A stretch of DNA of 64,000 nt from the NCBI GenBank assembly GCA_038145175.1, contig JAYQPE010000003.1:124001-188000 (forward strand). Direction: 5' to 3'. Below, piece by piece: positions 42,386 through 52,405 of this stretch (the stretch's first letter is position 1; each line of letters opens with the position of its first letter). The position numbers were made by a program, and so were the translations under genes. The notes under the pieces were generated by a model, which was not told where the DNA came from, did no database searches, and saw only the letters and a list, made by a program, of their open reading frames with translations. This DNA comes from ATZT02 sp038145175. GTDB taxonomy: Bacteria; Actinomycetota; Actinomycetes; S36-B12; UBA5976.

Positions 42386-43762
42386 GTGGCCACATACGAT
42401 CTAGTAATCCTTGGAGCAGGAAGTGGCGGTTACGCTGCTGCATTACGTGGATCTCAATTAGGTTTAAAAGTCGCATTAATTGAAAAAGATGTTTTAGGTG
42501 GTACTTGTTTACATCGTGGTTGTATTCCAACCAAAGCACTATTACATGCTGCAGAAATAGCTGACAACGTTAGAGAATCAGCATCATTTGGAATTAAATC
42601 AAGTTTATTAGGCGTTGATATGCCTGAAGTAAATAATTACAAAGATGGAGTTATTAATCGCTTATATAAAGGTTTACAAGGCTTAGTAAAACACCGTGGG
42701 GTTGACTACATAACTGGAGAAGGAAAATTCCAAGCTCCAAACAAAGTAAAAGTTGGTGACCAAGTATTTGAAGGAAAATATGTTTTATTAGCCACCGGAT
42801 CTTTTCCTAAATCACTTCCTGGTTTAGAAATTGATGGTCAACAAGTAATAACTTCTGAACATGCATTAAAACTAACTTCTGTGCCATCAAGTGTGGTAAT
42901 TCTTGGTGGCGGAGTAATTGGTGTGGAATTTGCAAGTGTTTGGAAATCACTTGGTTCAGATGTAACCATCATTGAAGGTTTACCAAGATTAGTTCCTGCT
43001 GAAGACGAAGCTGTTTCAAAAGCAATGGAAAGAGCTTTTAGAAAAAGAGGAATTAATTTTTCAACAGGAGTCAGATTTGCCGGTGTTGATAAAACTAAAC
43101 ATGGCATTGTGGCAAAACTTGAAGATGGACAAACTTTTGCAGCTGATTTAATGCTTGTGGCAGTAGGAAGAGGATCAAGCACCAGAAAACAAGGTTTTGA
43201 AGAAGCAGGGTTAGCTTTTGAAGGTGAATTACTAAAAGTTAATGAAAATCTTCAAACTAATTTAAACAACGTTTACGCAGTTGGAGATATTGTTCGTGGA
43301 CCACAATTGGCACATAAAGGATTCCAAGAAGGAATATTTGTAGCAGAGCACATTAAAGGTTTAAACCCAAGAGTTATCGATATAACTGCAATTCCTAGAG
43401 TTACATATTCTGATCCTGAAATTGCCAGTGTTGGATTAAATGAAACAGCTGCTAAAGAAAAATATGGTGCTGATCAAATAAGAAGTATTCAATACGATTT
43501 AGCTGGAAATGGTAAGAGTCAGATTTTAAAAACTGCAGGTTTTATAAAAATTATTGCTTTAAAAAATGGAGGCAAAGTTGTTGGTATCCACATGATTGGT
43601 GCAAGAGTTGGAGAATTGTTAGCTGAAGCTCAAATGATGTATTCATGGGAAGCAGCTCCTGAAGATGTTGCACCATATGTTCACGCGCATCCAACAATGT
43701 CGGAAGCAATGGGTGAAGCAGCAATGGCTTTATCAGGTAAACCACTTCACGCACACGATTAA
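42386..43762 (+). CDS. lpdA: Dihydrolipoyl dehydrogenase
   Basis: E3 flavoprotein of 2-oxoacid dehydrogenases and glycine cleavage; re-oxidises dihydrolipoyl groups with NAD. About 458 residues: VILGAGSGGYAAALRG (FAD), GGTCLHRGCIPTKALLH with the redox disulfide, VILGGGVIGVEFASVW (NAD), and the C-terminal PYVHAHPTMSEAMGEA with the catalytic His-Glu pair. I use the GTG at 42386, which has AAAGGT six bases upstream; a TTG at 42365 would add seven residues without a site. sucB follows 15 bases later. Confidence 0.95.
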   Translation: MATYDLVILGAGSGGYAAALRGSQLGLKVALIEKDVLGGTCLHRGCIPTKALLHAAEIADNVRESASFGIKSSLLGVDMPEVNNYKDGVINRLYKGLQGLVKHRGVDYITGEGKFQAPNKVKVGDQVFEGKYVLLATGSFPKSLPGLEIDGQQVITSEHALKLTSVPSSVVILGGGVIGVEFASVWKSLGSDVTIIEGLPRLVPAEDEAVSKAMERAFRKRGINFSTGVRFAGVDKTKHGIVAKLEDGQTFAADLMLVAVGRGSSTRKQGFEEAGLAFEGELLKVNENLQTNLNNVYAVGDIVRGPQLAHKGFQEGIFVAEHIKGLNPRVIDITAIPRVTYSDPEIASVGLNETAAKEKYGADQIRSIQYDLAGNGKSQILKTAGFIKIIALKNGGKVVGIHMIGARVGELLAEAQMMYSWEAAPEDVAPYVHAHPTMSEAMGEAAMALSGKPLHAHD

Positions 43763-43777
43763 AAAGGAAAAATATAA

Positions 43778-45577
43778 ATGGCAACTAATGTGACCATGCC
43801 TCAATTAGGTGAATCAGTTACTGAGGGAACAGTTACACGTTGGTTAAAAAATGTAGGAGACTCTGTAAAAGTTGATGAAGCGATTGTGGAAGTTTCAACT
43901 GACAAAGTTGATACTGAAATTCCCTCCCCTGTTGCAGGAGTTTTATTAGAAATTAAAACTGCACAAGATGCAGTAGTTCCAGTTGGATCTGTAATGGCAG
44001 TTATTGGAGAATCAAATTCTGCGGCAAGTGCAACACCTAGTGCTCCAGTTGCTCCAAAAGTTGAAACTGCAAAACCGGCACCAACTCCAAAAGTTGAATC
44101 AGTGGTAGTAAAAGAAGAGGTAAAACCAGTTGTTACAGAACCTGTTAAACCAACACCTGCGATACCTTCTGCAAGTGGAGCAACAGTAAATGTAGTTCTT
44201 CCTCAACTTGGCGAATCAGTTACTGAAGGAACAATTACTCGTTGGTTAAAAAATGTTGGAGATCAAGTTTCACTTGATGAGGCAATTGTTGAAATTTCAA
44301 CAGATAAAGTTGACACAGAAATTCCTTCACCTGCTGCAGGAACAGTTTTAGAGATAAAAGTTAATCAAGATCAAGTTGCCGCAGTTGGTTCAGTGCTTGC
44401 AGTTATATCAACTTCGAATTCGATAAGTTCTTCAACACCAAAACCTCCAGTTGCTCCAAAAGTTGAAACTCCAACTCCTGCGCCAACGCCTAAAGTTGAC
44501 CCAGTAGTAGTTAAAGAAGAAGTAAAACCAGCGACATCAACAGTTACTCAAATTCTTAAATCAGAAGCACCAATAAATAAAGATTTTTATGCCACACCAA
44601 TTGTTAGACAACTTGCCAAAGAAAAAGGAATTGATCTTTCATTTGTGAAAGGAACTGGTACTAACGGAAGAATTACTAGAGAAGATGTTTTAGCTTCTAC
44701 TACTCAATCTGCACCAAGTGCACAAAGTTCTCAAACCTTTGCTCCTGCAGCTCAACCAGTCACAACAGTTGTAACAACTCCTGTTTCTGCTCCAAAGGTT
44801 ACAGAGTCAATTAAAACTTCTACAGCAACTGCTTCAGCATCTGCAAGTCCAACTTTGAGAGGAAAAGTTGAACAAACTTCAAGGTTAAGAAGAATCATTG
44901 CCGAAAGAATGGTGCAATCACTTCATATTTCTGCACAACTAACCAGCGTTGTCGAAGTTGATGTGACAAAAATTGCTGCTTTAAGAAATAAAGTCAAAGA
45001 TTCTTTTGCAACTAGAGAAGGTGTAAAACTTTCCTTCTTGCCATTCTTTGCCAAAGTCACAATTGATACTTTGAAAGAATATCCAATTTTGAACGCGACT
45101 ATTTCTGAAGATGCCACACAAATTACCTACAGTGACGCTCAGCATTTAGCAGTTGCAGTTGATACTCCAAGAGGTTTATTGGTTCCAGTAATTAGAGATG
45201 CTGGAGATTTATCAATTGCAGGTTTAGCCCGAAAAATTCAAGATGTTGCTAATAGAACAAGAGATAACAAAGTAACTCCAGATGAATTAAGTGGTGGAAC
45301 ATTTACTTTAACTAATACTGGAAGTCGAGGAGCTTTATTTGATACTCCCATAATTAATCAACCACAAGTTGGAATTCTTGGAACAGGTGCGGTTGTGAAA
45401 AGACCTGTGGTAGTTAAAGGTGAAGATGGAACAGATCAAATTGCAATTCGACAAATGGTTTATTTAGCCTTGACTTATGATCATCGTTTAGTAGATGGTG
45501 CAGATGCTGCAAGATTCTTATCTTCAATGAAAGTCCGTTTAGAGGAAGCAAATTTCGAGTCTGAATTAGGTTTGTAA
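43778..45577 (+). CDS. sucB: Dihydrolipoamide acyltransferase (E2), two lipoyl domains
   Basis: E2 core of a 2-oxoacid dehydrogenase complex. Residues 1-78 and 137-213 are two lipoyl domains with lipoylated lysines K43 and K177 in EVSTDKVDTEIPSP / EISTDKVDTEIPSP. A Pro/Ala/Val-rich linker separates them. The subunit-binding domain starts ATPIVRQLAKEKGIDLSFVKGTGTNGRITREDV (about 268-305). The catalytic domain ends with YDHRLVDGADAARF, carrying H569 and D573. Pyruvate or 2-oxoglutarate specificity is not decided. It needs lipoate from the lipB-lipA pair encoded 5 kb downstream. Confidence 0.94.
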   Translation: MATNVTMPQLGESVTEGTVTRWLKNVGDSVKVDEAIVEVSTDKVDTEIPSPVAGVLLEIKTAQDAVVPVGSVMAVIGESNSAASATPSAPVAPKVETAKPAPTPKVESVVVKEEVKPVVTEPVKPTPAIPSASGATVNVVLPQLGESVTEGTITRWLKNVGDQVSLDEAIVEISTDKVDTEIPSPAAGTVLEIKVNQDQVAAVGSVLAVISTSNSISSSTPKPPVAPKVETPTPAPTPKVDPVVVKEEVKPATSTVTQILKSEAPINKDFYATPIVRQLAKEKGIDLSFVKGTGTNGRITREDVLASTTQSAPSAQSSQTFAPAAQPVTTVVTTPVSAPKVTESIKTSTATASASASPTLRGKVEQTSRLRRIIAERMVQSLHISAQLTSVVEVDVTKIAALRNKVKDSFATREGVKLSFLPFFAKVTIDTLKEYPILNATISEDATQITYSDAQHLAVAVDTPRGLLVPVIRDAGDLSIAGLARKIQDVANRTRDNKVTPDELSGGTFTLTNTGSRGALFDTPIINQPQVGILGTGAVVKRPVVVKGEDGTDQIAIRQMVYLALTYDHRLVDGADAARFLSSMKVRLEEANFESELGL

Positions 45578-45582
45578 AACTA

Positions 45583-46476
45583 ATGAAATTTGTAGTTGCA
45601 GGCGGTTCTGGATTAATTGGATCTGCCTTTATCAAAGATGCTTTAAATAACAAACATGAAATAGTGAAACTGGTTAGAAGAAAACCTAAAGAGTTATATG
45701 AATCTCAATGGAATCCAGACACCGGAGAAATTGATTTAAACGCAATAAATAATGCAAAAGCAATTATTAATCTTTCTGGTGCAGGTGTTGGTGATAGAAG
45801 ATGGACAAAAAGATATAAAAAACTGATTCTTTCAAGCAGAGTAAATGCCACAGAAACTTTGTCTAATGCAATTGTGAGATTAAACAATCCCCCTTCAGTA
45901 TTTGTTTCATCTTCAGCAATCGGTTTTTATGGCGATACTGCAGACAAGGCAGTTGATGAAAATGCAGAACTAGGTGAGGGTTTTCTTTCAGATGTTGTTT
46001 TTAATTGGGAAATTGCCGCCCAAAGGGTTAGACAACATAAAATCAGAGTTGTTCACCCACGAACAAGTTTAGTAATGAGCAAACGTGGAGGCGTGTTAAA
46101 AAAAGTTTTGCCAATATTTAAATTAGGTCTTGGTGGAAAACTAGGAAAAGGAAATCAATTTTGGTCTTATATTTCATTAGAAGATGAAATAAGAGCAATC
46201 CATCATCTAATTAATGATGCAAGACTTACTGGAGGAGTTAATTTATCTACTCCAAATCCTGTGACCAATAAGGAATTTACAAAAGCATTATCAAGTGTTT
46301 TAAATAGACCAGCATTTTTTAATGTTCCATCTCTTGCTTTAAAAATTGCTTTGGGTGAATTTTCAATTGAAGTATTAGGTTCCTCGAGAGTTTTGCCTTC
46401 AAAATTAATTGCCTCAGGATTTAAATTTAAAAATCCAGATATCTTAAGTACATTAAATTCAGCTTTAAAATATTAA
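45583..46476 (+). CDS. TIGR01777-type NAD-dependent epimerase-like protein
   Basis: 297-residue extended short-chain dehydrogenase-fold protein of the SDR39U1/YfcH-type group. Features: VVAGGSGLIGSAFIKDALN (nucleotide loop), the SGAGVGDRRWTKRYKKLILSSRVNATETL motif unique to this group, SSSAIGFYGDT (in place of the usual YxxxK), and FWSYISLEDEIRAIHHLI. The reaction is not established. It lies between sucB and the FAD oxidoreductase, abutting both; pairing of this family with sucB/lipB is conserved in actinobacteria. Confidence 0.87.
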   Translation: MKFVVAGGSGLIGSAFIKDALNNKHEIVKLVRRKPKELYESQWNPDTGEIDLNAINNAKAIINLSGAGVGDRRWTKRYKKLILSSRVNATETLSNAIVRLNNPPSVFVSSSAIGFYGDTADKAVDENAELGEGFLSDVVFNWEIAAQRVRQHKIRVVHPRTSLVMSKRGGVLKKVLPIFKLGLGGKLGKGNQFWSYISLEDEIRAIHHLINDARLTGGVNLSTPNPVTNKEFTKALSSVLNRPAFFNVPSLALKIALGEFSIEVLGSSRVLPSKLIASGFKFKNPDILSTLNSALKY

Positions 46477-47721
46477 ATGTCAGAACAATTAGATGTTGCC
46501 ATAATTGGCGCAGGTCTAGCTGGTTTATCTTGTGCGAAAGAATTAAAAAGAAATAAAATCAATTTTCGTATTTTTGAATCAAGTGATTCAGTTGGTGGTC
46601 GAATAAAAACTGACAATATAGATGGCTTCTTACTTGATAGAGGTTTTCAACTTTATAACCCTAGTTACTCAGAAGGAATAAAAATACTTAATTATGAAAA
46701 ACTCAACCTAAAATCTTTTACCCCAGGTGTAGCGATCAGAGATGAAAATAAATTAAGAGTAATTACAGATCCATTTAGGAGCACTGAGTATAAATTTAAT
46801 TTTTTAACTCAAACTCCTGGCTCGATTAGAGAAAAAATTGGACTTATCACCTATTTCTTAAGGTATTTAATCCAATCTGATGCCCAAATTGCTATTTCCA
46901 ATGATGTATCTACCTTGGAAGCTTTGAATTCTTCAAGTATAAATAAAAATCTTTTAGATAAACTTTTAAGACCATTTCTTCAAGGAGTTTTTTTAGAATC
47001 CAAACTTGATACTTCAAGAAAGTTTTTAGATACAGTTTTAAAGTCTTTCCTAAGAGGAACTCCGAGTGTTCCTGAAAAAGGTATGCAACAAATCCCTTTA
47101 CAAATTGCTGAATCGATTGGTTTTGAAAACATCACATTTAATTCAAAAGTTGAAAAAATAAATGAAAATACTTTTTTTGTAAATGAAAAGCAAATTCAAG
47201 CAAAGAAAATAGTAGTTGCAACAGATCCTTTACAAGCAATTGATTGGCTTAATTTACCAAGTAAAAATATGAACTCTGTTTCAACTTGGTATTTTAAAGC
47301 AGATCAAGAAGTTGCTAACTTATTAAATTCTTTACCAATTTTATTTGTAGATGGACAAAATTTAGGGCCACTTACCAATGCTGTGGTGCTTACTAATGCT
47401 TCAAAATCGTATGCTCCTAAAGATGAAGTCTTAGTTTCTGCCTCGAGTATTTTCCCCTTTGAAAATTCAACCATTGAAGAGGTTAAAAAGCATTGTGCGA
47501 AATTATTTGGAGTAAATACTTCTAATTGGGATTTAATTAAAAAGTATGAGATAAAACAAGCTCTTCCACAGATGAATCCACCGTTTTCGTTAATCGATTC
47601 AAATAAGATTTCGGAAGATCTATATGTATGTGGAGACCATCGAGCAACATCTTCAATTAATGGAGCTTTATTAAGTGGTAGAAATGCAGCCACCTTAGTG
47701 AAGGTAAGTTTAGGTTTGTGA
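46477..47721 (+). CDS. FAD-dependent amine-oxidase/desaturase-fold oxidoreductase
   Basis: 414-residue flavoprotein of the NAD(P)-binding flavin amine oxidase group. It opens with the dinucleotide motif VAIIGAGLAGLSCAKELKRN followed by FESSDSVGGRIKTDNIDGFLLDRGFQLYNPSYSEG, and closes with VCGDHRATSSINGALLSGRNAA, the second FAD motif. This group includes phytoene-desaturase-like and monoamine-oxidase-like enzymes; no carotenoid gene is in the window to decide. It abuts the TIGR01777 gene and overlaps the next gene by 4 bp. Confidence 0.85.
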   Translation: MSEQLDVAIIGAGLAGLSCAKELKRNKINFRIFESSDSVGGRIKTDNIDGFLLDRGFQLYNPSYSEGIKILNYEKLNLKSFTPGVAIRDENKLRVITDPFRSTEYKFNFLTQTPGSIREKIGLITYFLRYLIQSDAQIAISNDVSTLEALNSSSINKNLLDKLLRPFLQGVFLESKLDTSRKFLDTVLKSFLRGTPSVPEKGMQQIPLQIAESIGFENITFNSKVEKINENTFFVNEKQIQAKKIVVATDPLQAIDWLNLPSKNMNSVSTWYFKADQEVANLLNSLPILFVDGQNLGPLTNAVVLTNASKSYAPKDEVLVSASSIFPFENSTIEEVKKHCAKLFGVNTSNWDLIKKYEIKQALPQMNPPFSLIDSNKISEDLYVCGDHRATSSINGALLSGRNAATLVKVSLGL

Positions 47722-48446
47722 ATAAATATATAGTCGCAACTTCTGGTGGATTTATTTCTACTAAACGCTGGGGAGTAATGAGACCTGGTGCTACTTTTTT
47801 AAAAGCTTTAGAACTAACTAAAAAAAATCGTCCCAAGGTTTGTTTCATAATGACTGCAACTGGTGATGATGCTTCATATATTTCAAGATCTTATGAAGCC
47901 ATGAGTGAACTTAGTGTTGATGTTTGTCATTTAGCACTTTTTCCACAACCTAATGCAGATATAGAAGAAAGAATAATGAACTCAAATTTAATTTGGGTCG
48001 GAGGTGGATCAGTTGCAAATTTACTTGAAGTTTGGAAAATTCATAATCTTGGCAATCATCTAAAAAATGCTTGGGAAAATGGAACTGTTTTATCCGGTGT
48101 TAGTGCTGGTTCTATTTGTTGGTTTAAAGGTGGAACCACTGATTCATTTGGTCCAGAACTTAAACCAATTACAAACGGTTTAAGTTTCTTACCCTTTGCA
48201 AATGGGGTTCATTATGACTCTGAAGAGCAAAGACGACCTTTACTACATTCACTAATTGCAAATAAAACCTTTGATTTAGCGTATGCAACTGATGATCACA
48301 CTGGCATCGTCTTTGAAAACGAAAATCCAATTGAGGTACTAAGTGATGTTACAAACACAAAAGATAAAATTGCCAGTGCTTACAAAGTTGAATTAAAAGG
48401 AAACGAAGTTTTAGAAACTAAATTATTACCAGGAATTATTTCTTAG
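47718..48446 (+). CDS. Peptidase S51 (dipeptidase E-like) family protein
   Basis: 242-residue protein of the class-I-glutamine-amidotransferase-like S51 group. The nucleophile elbow is VLSGVSAGSICWFKGG, and WVGGGSVANLLEVW and YATDDHTGIVFEN match the family's other active-site and helix positions. Related proteins include alpha-aspartyl dipeptidase and cyanophycinase; the latter is less likely by length. Start is GTG overlapping the previous stop. The stop overlaps the stop of the convergent MMPL gene. Confidence 0.83.
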   Translation: MNKYIVATSGGFISTKRWGVMRPGATFLKALELTKKNRPKVCFIMTATGDDASYISRSYEAMSELSVDVCHLALFPQPNADIEERIMNSNLIWVGGGSVANLLEVWKIHNLGNHLKNAWENGTVLSGVSAGSICWFKGGTTDSFGPELKPITNGLSFLPFANGVHYDSEEQRRPLLHSLIANKTFDLAYATDDHTGIVFENENPIEVLSDVTNTKDKIASAYKVELKGNEVLETKLLPGIIS

Positions 48447-50644
48447 TGCCCTGTTTTATCTAATTTACTTGGCCACCAAATCTTTTTACCTGCCATCAAA
48501 GTCAACGCTGGCACTAAAACTGATCTAACAATAATGGTGTCAAGCAAAACTCCAAATGCAACTGCAAATCCAAGTTGGGCAAGAAATACCAAAGGTAAAA
48601 CTCCAAGAACTGCAAATGTTGCTGCTAAGACAACGCCTGCTGAAGTAATAACTCCTCCAGTTACAGTTAGAGCTTTCAACGTTCCAGCTTTTGTACCCAT
48701 CTTTTGAGACTCTTCTCTCACCCGAGTCATAAGGAAGATGTTGTAATCAATTCCTAAGGCAACTAGGAATACGAAGGCAAAAAGTGGAAACGAGGTGTCT
48801 GCTCCTGGAAATCCAAACACGTATTCAAAAACCAACTGACAGGCACCCAGGGTAGCTGCAAATGACAACACCACAGTAGAAATCAACATAAATGGTGCTA
48901 AGAAACTTCTTAATAGAAGCATCAAGATTATAAAGATTAATACCAAAACTGTAGGAATAATTAATCTGTTATCACGATCATTAGCTAGTGCAATATCTTC
49001 ATTTACTGCAGTAAATCCACCTACTAATGCATCTTCACTTACCGAATCAAGATTTGCTCTTAAATCTAAAATTGTTTGTTTTGCTTCATATGAATCCGCA
49101 GCATTTGTAAGTGTTGCAGTTATTACAACTTTGCCATCAATTATTTTTGGGCTAGGAATTGGTTGTCCAGGAATTACTGGTCCCTCGGGAAGTGGAAATG
49201 CTTCTTCTACGCCTTTGGTTTCACTAATTACTTTTACTAAATCTTTTGTTTTATTTGAAGGTCCAATGATGTAAGTAGGATTTCCTTGCCCAGCAGGAAA
49301 ATGTTTTGCTAATGCTTCTTGTCCTACAACTGAATCAGGATTACCGATTAAGGTTTCAGTTTGCGATAAACCATCTGCATCAAGTTGAGTTGAATATCCT
49401 GCCAGTGCGATTAAAAGTACACCTGTAATTAAACCTGCTCGTTTTGGTTTTCTACCAACAAAAGCCGCCACTCTTGCCCACACACCAGATAATTTTTCAT
49501 CTTTTGAATCAAAATGTGGAACTTTTGGCCAAAAAATCCATCGTCCAAATACTAATAAAAATGCTGGTAAAAGTGTGAGCATCGTAATAATTGCAACAAC
49601 AATTCCAATGGCCCCAACTGGTCCTAAAGATCTATTGGCATCAAGTTCAGAAAGTAATAAAACTAATAATCCAGCAGAAACTGTGGCACCAGATGCAACG
49701 ATGGGTTCAAAAACACCTTTCCATGCTTTTCTCATCGCAGTAAATCTTGAAGCAGCTAAATGTAATTCTTCGCGATATCGAGCAATAAGCAACAAACCAT
49801 AATCAGTAGCTGCACCAATAACTAAAACTGACAAAATACCTTGTGCTTGTCCATTTAAGGTAATGATTTCTTCTTTAGCAAGTAAATAAACAATTGCTCC
49901 TGAAACAGATAATGCAATTACAGCTGAAAACAATGGGAAAATCCAAAGTAATGGACTTCTATAAACAATTATCAAAATTACGGCTACTACACCAAGAGTT
50001 GTGAAAAGTAATGTCGTATCAATTGCACCAAATGCACCAAAGAAGTCTGCCAAAATTCCGCCACCACCGGTAACGTTGATTTGTAAGTTTTCAACTTCTT
50101 TAGCTTTTTCTCTAATTGAATCAACTATGGCAGGTAAAGCTGGTTCTCCTTCTGGAAGAGGTTCAGCTATTTTTTCATTAGATAGTTCAACACTTGCCAA
50201 TATTGCTTTTCCGTCTTGGGAAGGAATTGGGATAATTTTGCTGTTAGAAACAAGATAGCTTTGAACATCTCGACCTTCGCTATCTTCTACTTCAATTTTT
50301 GGAATACTTGCCAGAAATTCGTTCGCCTTCTTTAAGTTAGTTGAATCCAAATCTCCTGTGACAACAACAAGTGCAGGAAGTGAGTCAGAAGATGTAAATT
50401 TTAATAATTCTTCACTAACTCTTGATGATTCAGCACTAGATGGTAAAAATGCAGAATTATCATTTTCTTGTACTTCAGATAATTTTCCAAATAATGGTCC
50501 AGCAAAACCTGTAAAGCCTAACCAAATTAAAATCACCAAAAATGCAAGAGCTGAAAACTTTTTTGTGCCTGTTACTTTTTCTATTTGTTTGAAACTCTTC
50601 TTTTTATTGATTTGTTTTCGACTGTGCTTTGCAACAGGACTCAA
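48443..50644 (-). CDS. MMPL/RND-family membrane exporter
   Basis: 733-residue inner-membrane protein with the RND layout: an N-terminal segment, a large exported loop, six segments, a cytoplasmic middle, then the same again. The conserved TM motifs include IGAATDYGLLLIARYREEL in the first half and VALGIDYNIFLMTRVREES in the second, both with the GxxxDY proton-relay Asp-Tyr pairs. MMPL proteins of actinobacteria export lipids or siderophores; the substrate here is unknown. It has no adjacent regulator gene in the window. Confidence 0.9.
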   Translation of the reverse strand: MSPVAKHSRKQINKKKSFKQIEKVTGTKKFSALAFLVILIWLGFTGFAGPLFGKLSEVQENDNSAFLPSSAESSRVSEELLKFTSSDSLPALVVVTGDLDSTNLKKANEFLASIPKIEVEDSEGRDVQSYLVSNSKIIPIPSQDGKAILASVELSNEKIAEPLPEGEPALPAIVDSIREKAKEVENLQINVTGGGGILADFFGAFGAIDTTLLFTTLGVVAVILIIVYRSPLLWIFPLFSAVIALSVSGAIVYLLAKEEIITLNGQAQGILSVLVIGAATDYGLLLIARYREELHLAASRFTAMRKAWKGVFEPIVASGATVSAGLLVLLLSELDANRSLGPVGAIGIVVAIITMLTLLPAFLLVFGRWIFWPKVPHFDSKDEKLSGVWARVAAFVGRKPKRAGLITGVLLIALAGYSTQLDADGLSQTETLIGNPDSVVGQEALAKHFPAGQGNPTYIIGPSNKTKDLVKVISETKGVEEAFPLPEGPVIPGQPIPSPKIIDGKVVITATLTNAADSYEAKQTILDLRANLDSVSEDALVGGFTAVNEDIALANDRDNRLIIPTVLVLIFIILMLLLRSFLAPFMLISTVVLSFAATLGACQLVFEYVFGFPGADTSFPLFAFVFLVALGIDYNIFLMTRVREESQKMGTKAGTLKALTVTGGVITSAGVVLAATFAVLGVLPLVFLAQLGFAVAFGVLLDTIIVRSVLVPALTLMAGKKIWWPSKLDKTGH

Positions 50645-50699
50645 GTAAAACTCCCTTTAAGGATTAAAGTTTTGATTGATAATCAAGGCATTTAAAACA

Positions 50700-50755
50700 A
50701 AAAGCACTCAAAAATCACTATGTATATAGTCTAATAGGACTCTTAAGATGTGCAT
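50700..50755. promoter_or_regulatory. Cluster of short dyads between MMPL and lipB
   Basis: The 139-bp divergent spacer carries several short symmetric sequences: ACTAT-gtat-ATAGT (near 50718), AGTC-taatag-GACT next to it, and ACTC...GAGT across about 50740-50763. They could be binding sites for a TetR/MarR-type repressor of the exporter; no such regulator gene is nearby. Chance is possible in DNA of this composition. Confidence 0.25.
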
Positions 50756-50783
50756 CCTATGAGTTAAGAATTACGATAAAGAT

Positions 50784-51449
50784 ATGCAAAATCAAGAGTT
50801 TCTAATCCAACACTGGGGCTCTGAAGTCGACTTTCAAAAAGCTTGGCAAAAACAACGCGAAATTCACTCTTTAATTGTCGAACAAAATCATAAAAATGTT
50901 ATTGCATTTTTAGAACATCAAAGTGTTTACACTGCTGGGAGATCAACTAAACCTGAAGATAGACCATTTGATTCCTCTCCTGTTATAGATATCGATAGAG
51001 GTGGACGTATTACTTGGCATGGCAAGGGACAAATTGTTTGCTATCCAATTATGAAATTAGATGATCCAGTTGATGTTGTAGCTCACGTTAGAAGATTAGA
51101 GCTGTTAATTATTAATGTTTGCAAAAAACTTGGGTTAGATACTTTTCAAATAGATGGAAGAAGTGGGGTTTGGGTTAAAGGAACTCCCTATAAAAAAATT
51201 GCAGCGATTGGTATAAGAGTTGCTAAGAAAGCAACCATGCATGGTTTTGCTCTTAATTGTAATAATTCTTTAGATCCGTTTAGAAAGATTGTGCCTTGCG
51301 GAATCGGTGATGCCGATGTCACAACATTAAGTCTTGAATTAGGTAGAGAAGTAACTGTGGAAGAAGTCATACCTCTAATTGAGCAAGAGGTAAATGAAGG
51401 TGCCTTAATGCTAAAAATCTCAAAACGTCCTAAAGTAGAAGTGTCATGA
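50784..51449 (+). CDS. lipB: Octanoyltransferase
   Basis: Transfers octanoyl groups from acyl carrier protein to lipoyl-domain lysines. 221 residues with AFLEHQSVYTAGRSTKPED, IDIDRGGRITWHGKGQIVCYPI (the lipoate-transfer motif), KIAAIGIRVAKKATMHGFALNCN with the catalytic lysine, and FRKIVPCGIGDADVTTL with the active cysteine. lipA follows, overlapping by 4 bp. Substrates include SucB and presumably the glycine-cleavage H protein. Confidence 0.95.
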   Translation: MQNQEFLIQHWGSEVDFQKAWQKQREIHSLIVEQNHKNVIAFLEHQSVYTAGRSTKPEDRPFDSSPVIDIDRGGRITWHGKGQIVCYPIMKLDDPVDVVAHVRRLELLIINVCKKLGLDTFQIDGRSGVWVKGTPYKKIAAIGIRVAKKATMHGFALNCNNSLDPFRKIVPCGIGDADVTTLSLELGREVTVEEVIPLIEQEVNEGALMLKISKRPKVEVS

Positions 51450-52405
51450 CAACTGAATTGGTAACTGGTCTTAATCAAGACGGAAAAAAACTATTAAGAA
51501 TTGAAGCCAGAAATGCTGAAGTACCAATTGAGAAAAAACCTGAATGGATCAGAACTAAATTAAAAACAGGTCCTCAGTACACCCGTATTAGGGAAATGGT
51601 CAAGAAAGAAGGACTTCATACAGTTTGCCAAGAAGCAGGTTGTCCAAACATATTTGAATGCTGGGAAGATCGCGAAGCAACATTTTTAATTGGTGGCTCT
51701 GCCTGCACAAGAAGATGTGATTTCTGTTTAATTGACTCTGGAAAACCAGATCCTTTAGATATTAAAGAACCAGAAAAAGTTGCACTAAGTGTAAAAACTA
51801 TGGGTCTTAGATATGCAACAGTCACTGGGGTAACCAGAGATGATTTGGAAGATGAAGGAGCCTGGCTTTATTCAGAAACAATCAGAGCAATTCATAAACA
51901 TAATCCTGAATGTGGTGTGGAAATTTTAACTCCTGATTTCAGTGGTAAAAAAGAATTACTTCAACAAATTTTTAATGCTAAGCCAGAAGTTTTTGCTCAT
52001 AATTTAGAAACTGTTCCAAGGATTTTTAAAAGAATTAGACCAGCCTTTAGTTATGAAAAATCATTAAATGTAATTACTCAAGCAAAAGATGCTGGAATGA
52101 TTACTAAATCAAATTTGATCCTTGGAATGGGTGAAGAAAGAGCAGAAATTGAAACCGCTTTGAATGATTTAGTTAGTTCAGGTTGTGACTTGATAACGAT
52201 TACTCAATATTTACGACCTTCTAGCCTTCATCACCCAATATCAAGATGGGTTAAACCTGAAGAATTTATAGAATTAGGAGAACTTGCCAGAAGTATTGGA
52301 TTTAAAGGTGTTATGTCTGGACCTTTAGTCAGATCTTCATATCGTGCAGGAAGACTTTATAGAGAAGCATTAGCAAAACAGAAAGAAGTCATCAGTGGCC
52401 AATAA
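51446..52405 (+). CDS. lipA: Lipoyl synthase
   Basis: Radical SAM enzyme inserting two sulfur atoms into octanoyl groups. 319 residues. Both cluster motifs are visible: TVCQEAGCPNIFECW (auxiliary cluster) and CTRRCDFC (the CxxxCxxC radical SAM site). DDLEDEGAWLYSETIRAIH, AHNLETVPRIFKRIRP and the C-terminal SGPLVRSSYRAG are family features. It follows lipB and overlaps the DUF4191 gene by 11 bp. It needs Fe-S clusters, possibly via ErpA. Confidence 0.96.
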   Translation: MTTELVTGLNQDGKKLLRIEARNAEVPIEKKPEWIRTKLKTGPQYTRIREMVKKEGLHTVCQEAGCPNIFECWEDREATFLIGGSACTRRCDFCLIDSGKPDPLDIKEPEKVALSVKTMGLRYATVTGVTRDDLEDEGAWLYSETIRAIHKHNPECGVEILTPDFSGKKELLQQIFNAKPEVFAHNLETVPRIFKRIRPAFSYEKSLNVITQAKDAGMITKSNLILGMGEERAEIETALNDLVSSGCDLITITQYLRPSSLHHPISRWVKPEEFIELGELARSIGFKGVMSGPLVRSSYRAGRLYREALAKQKEVISGQ

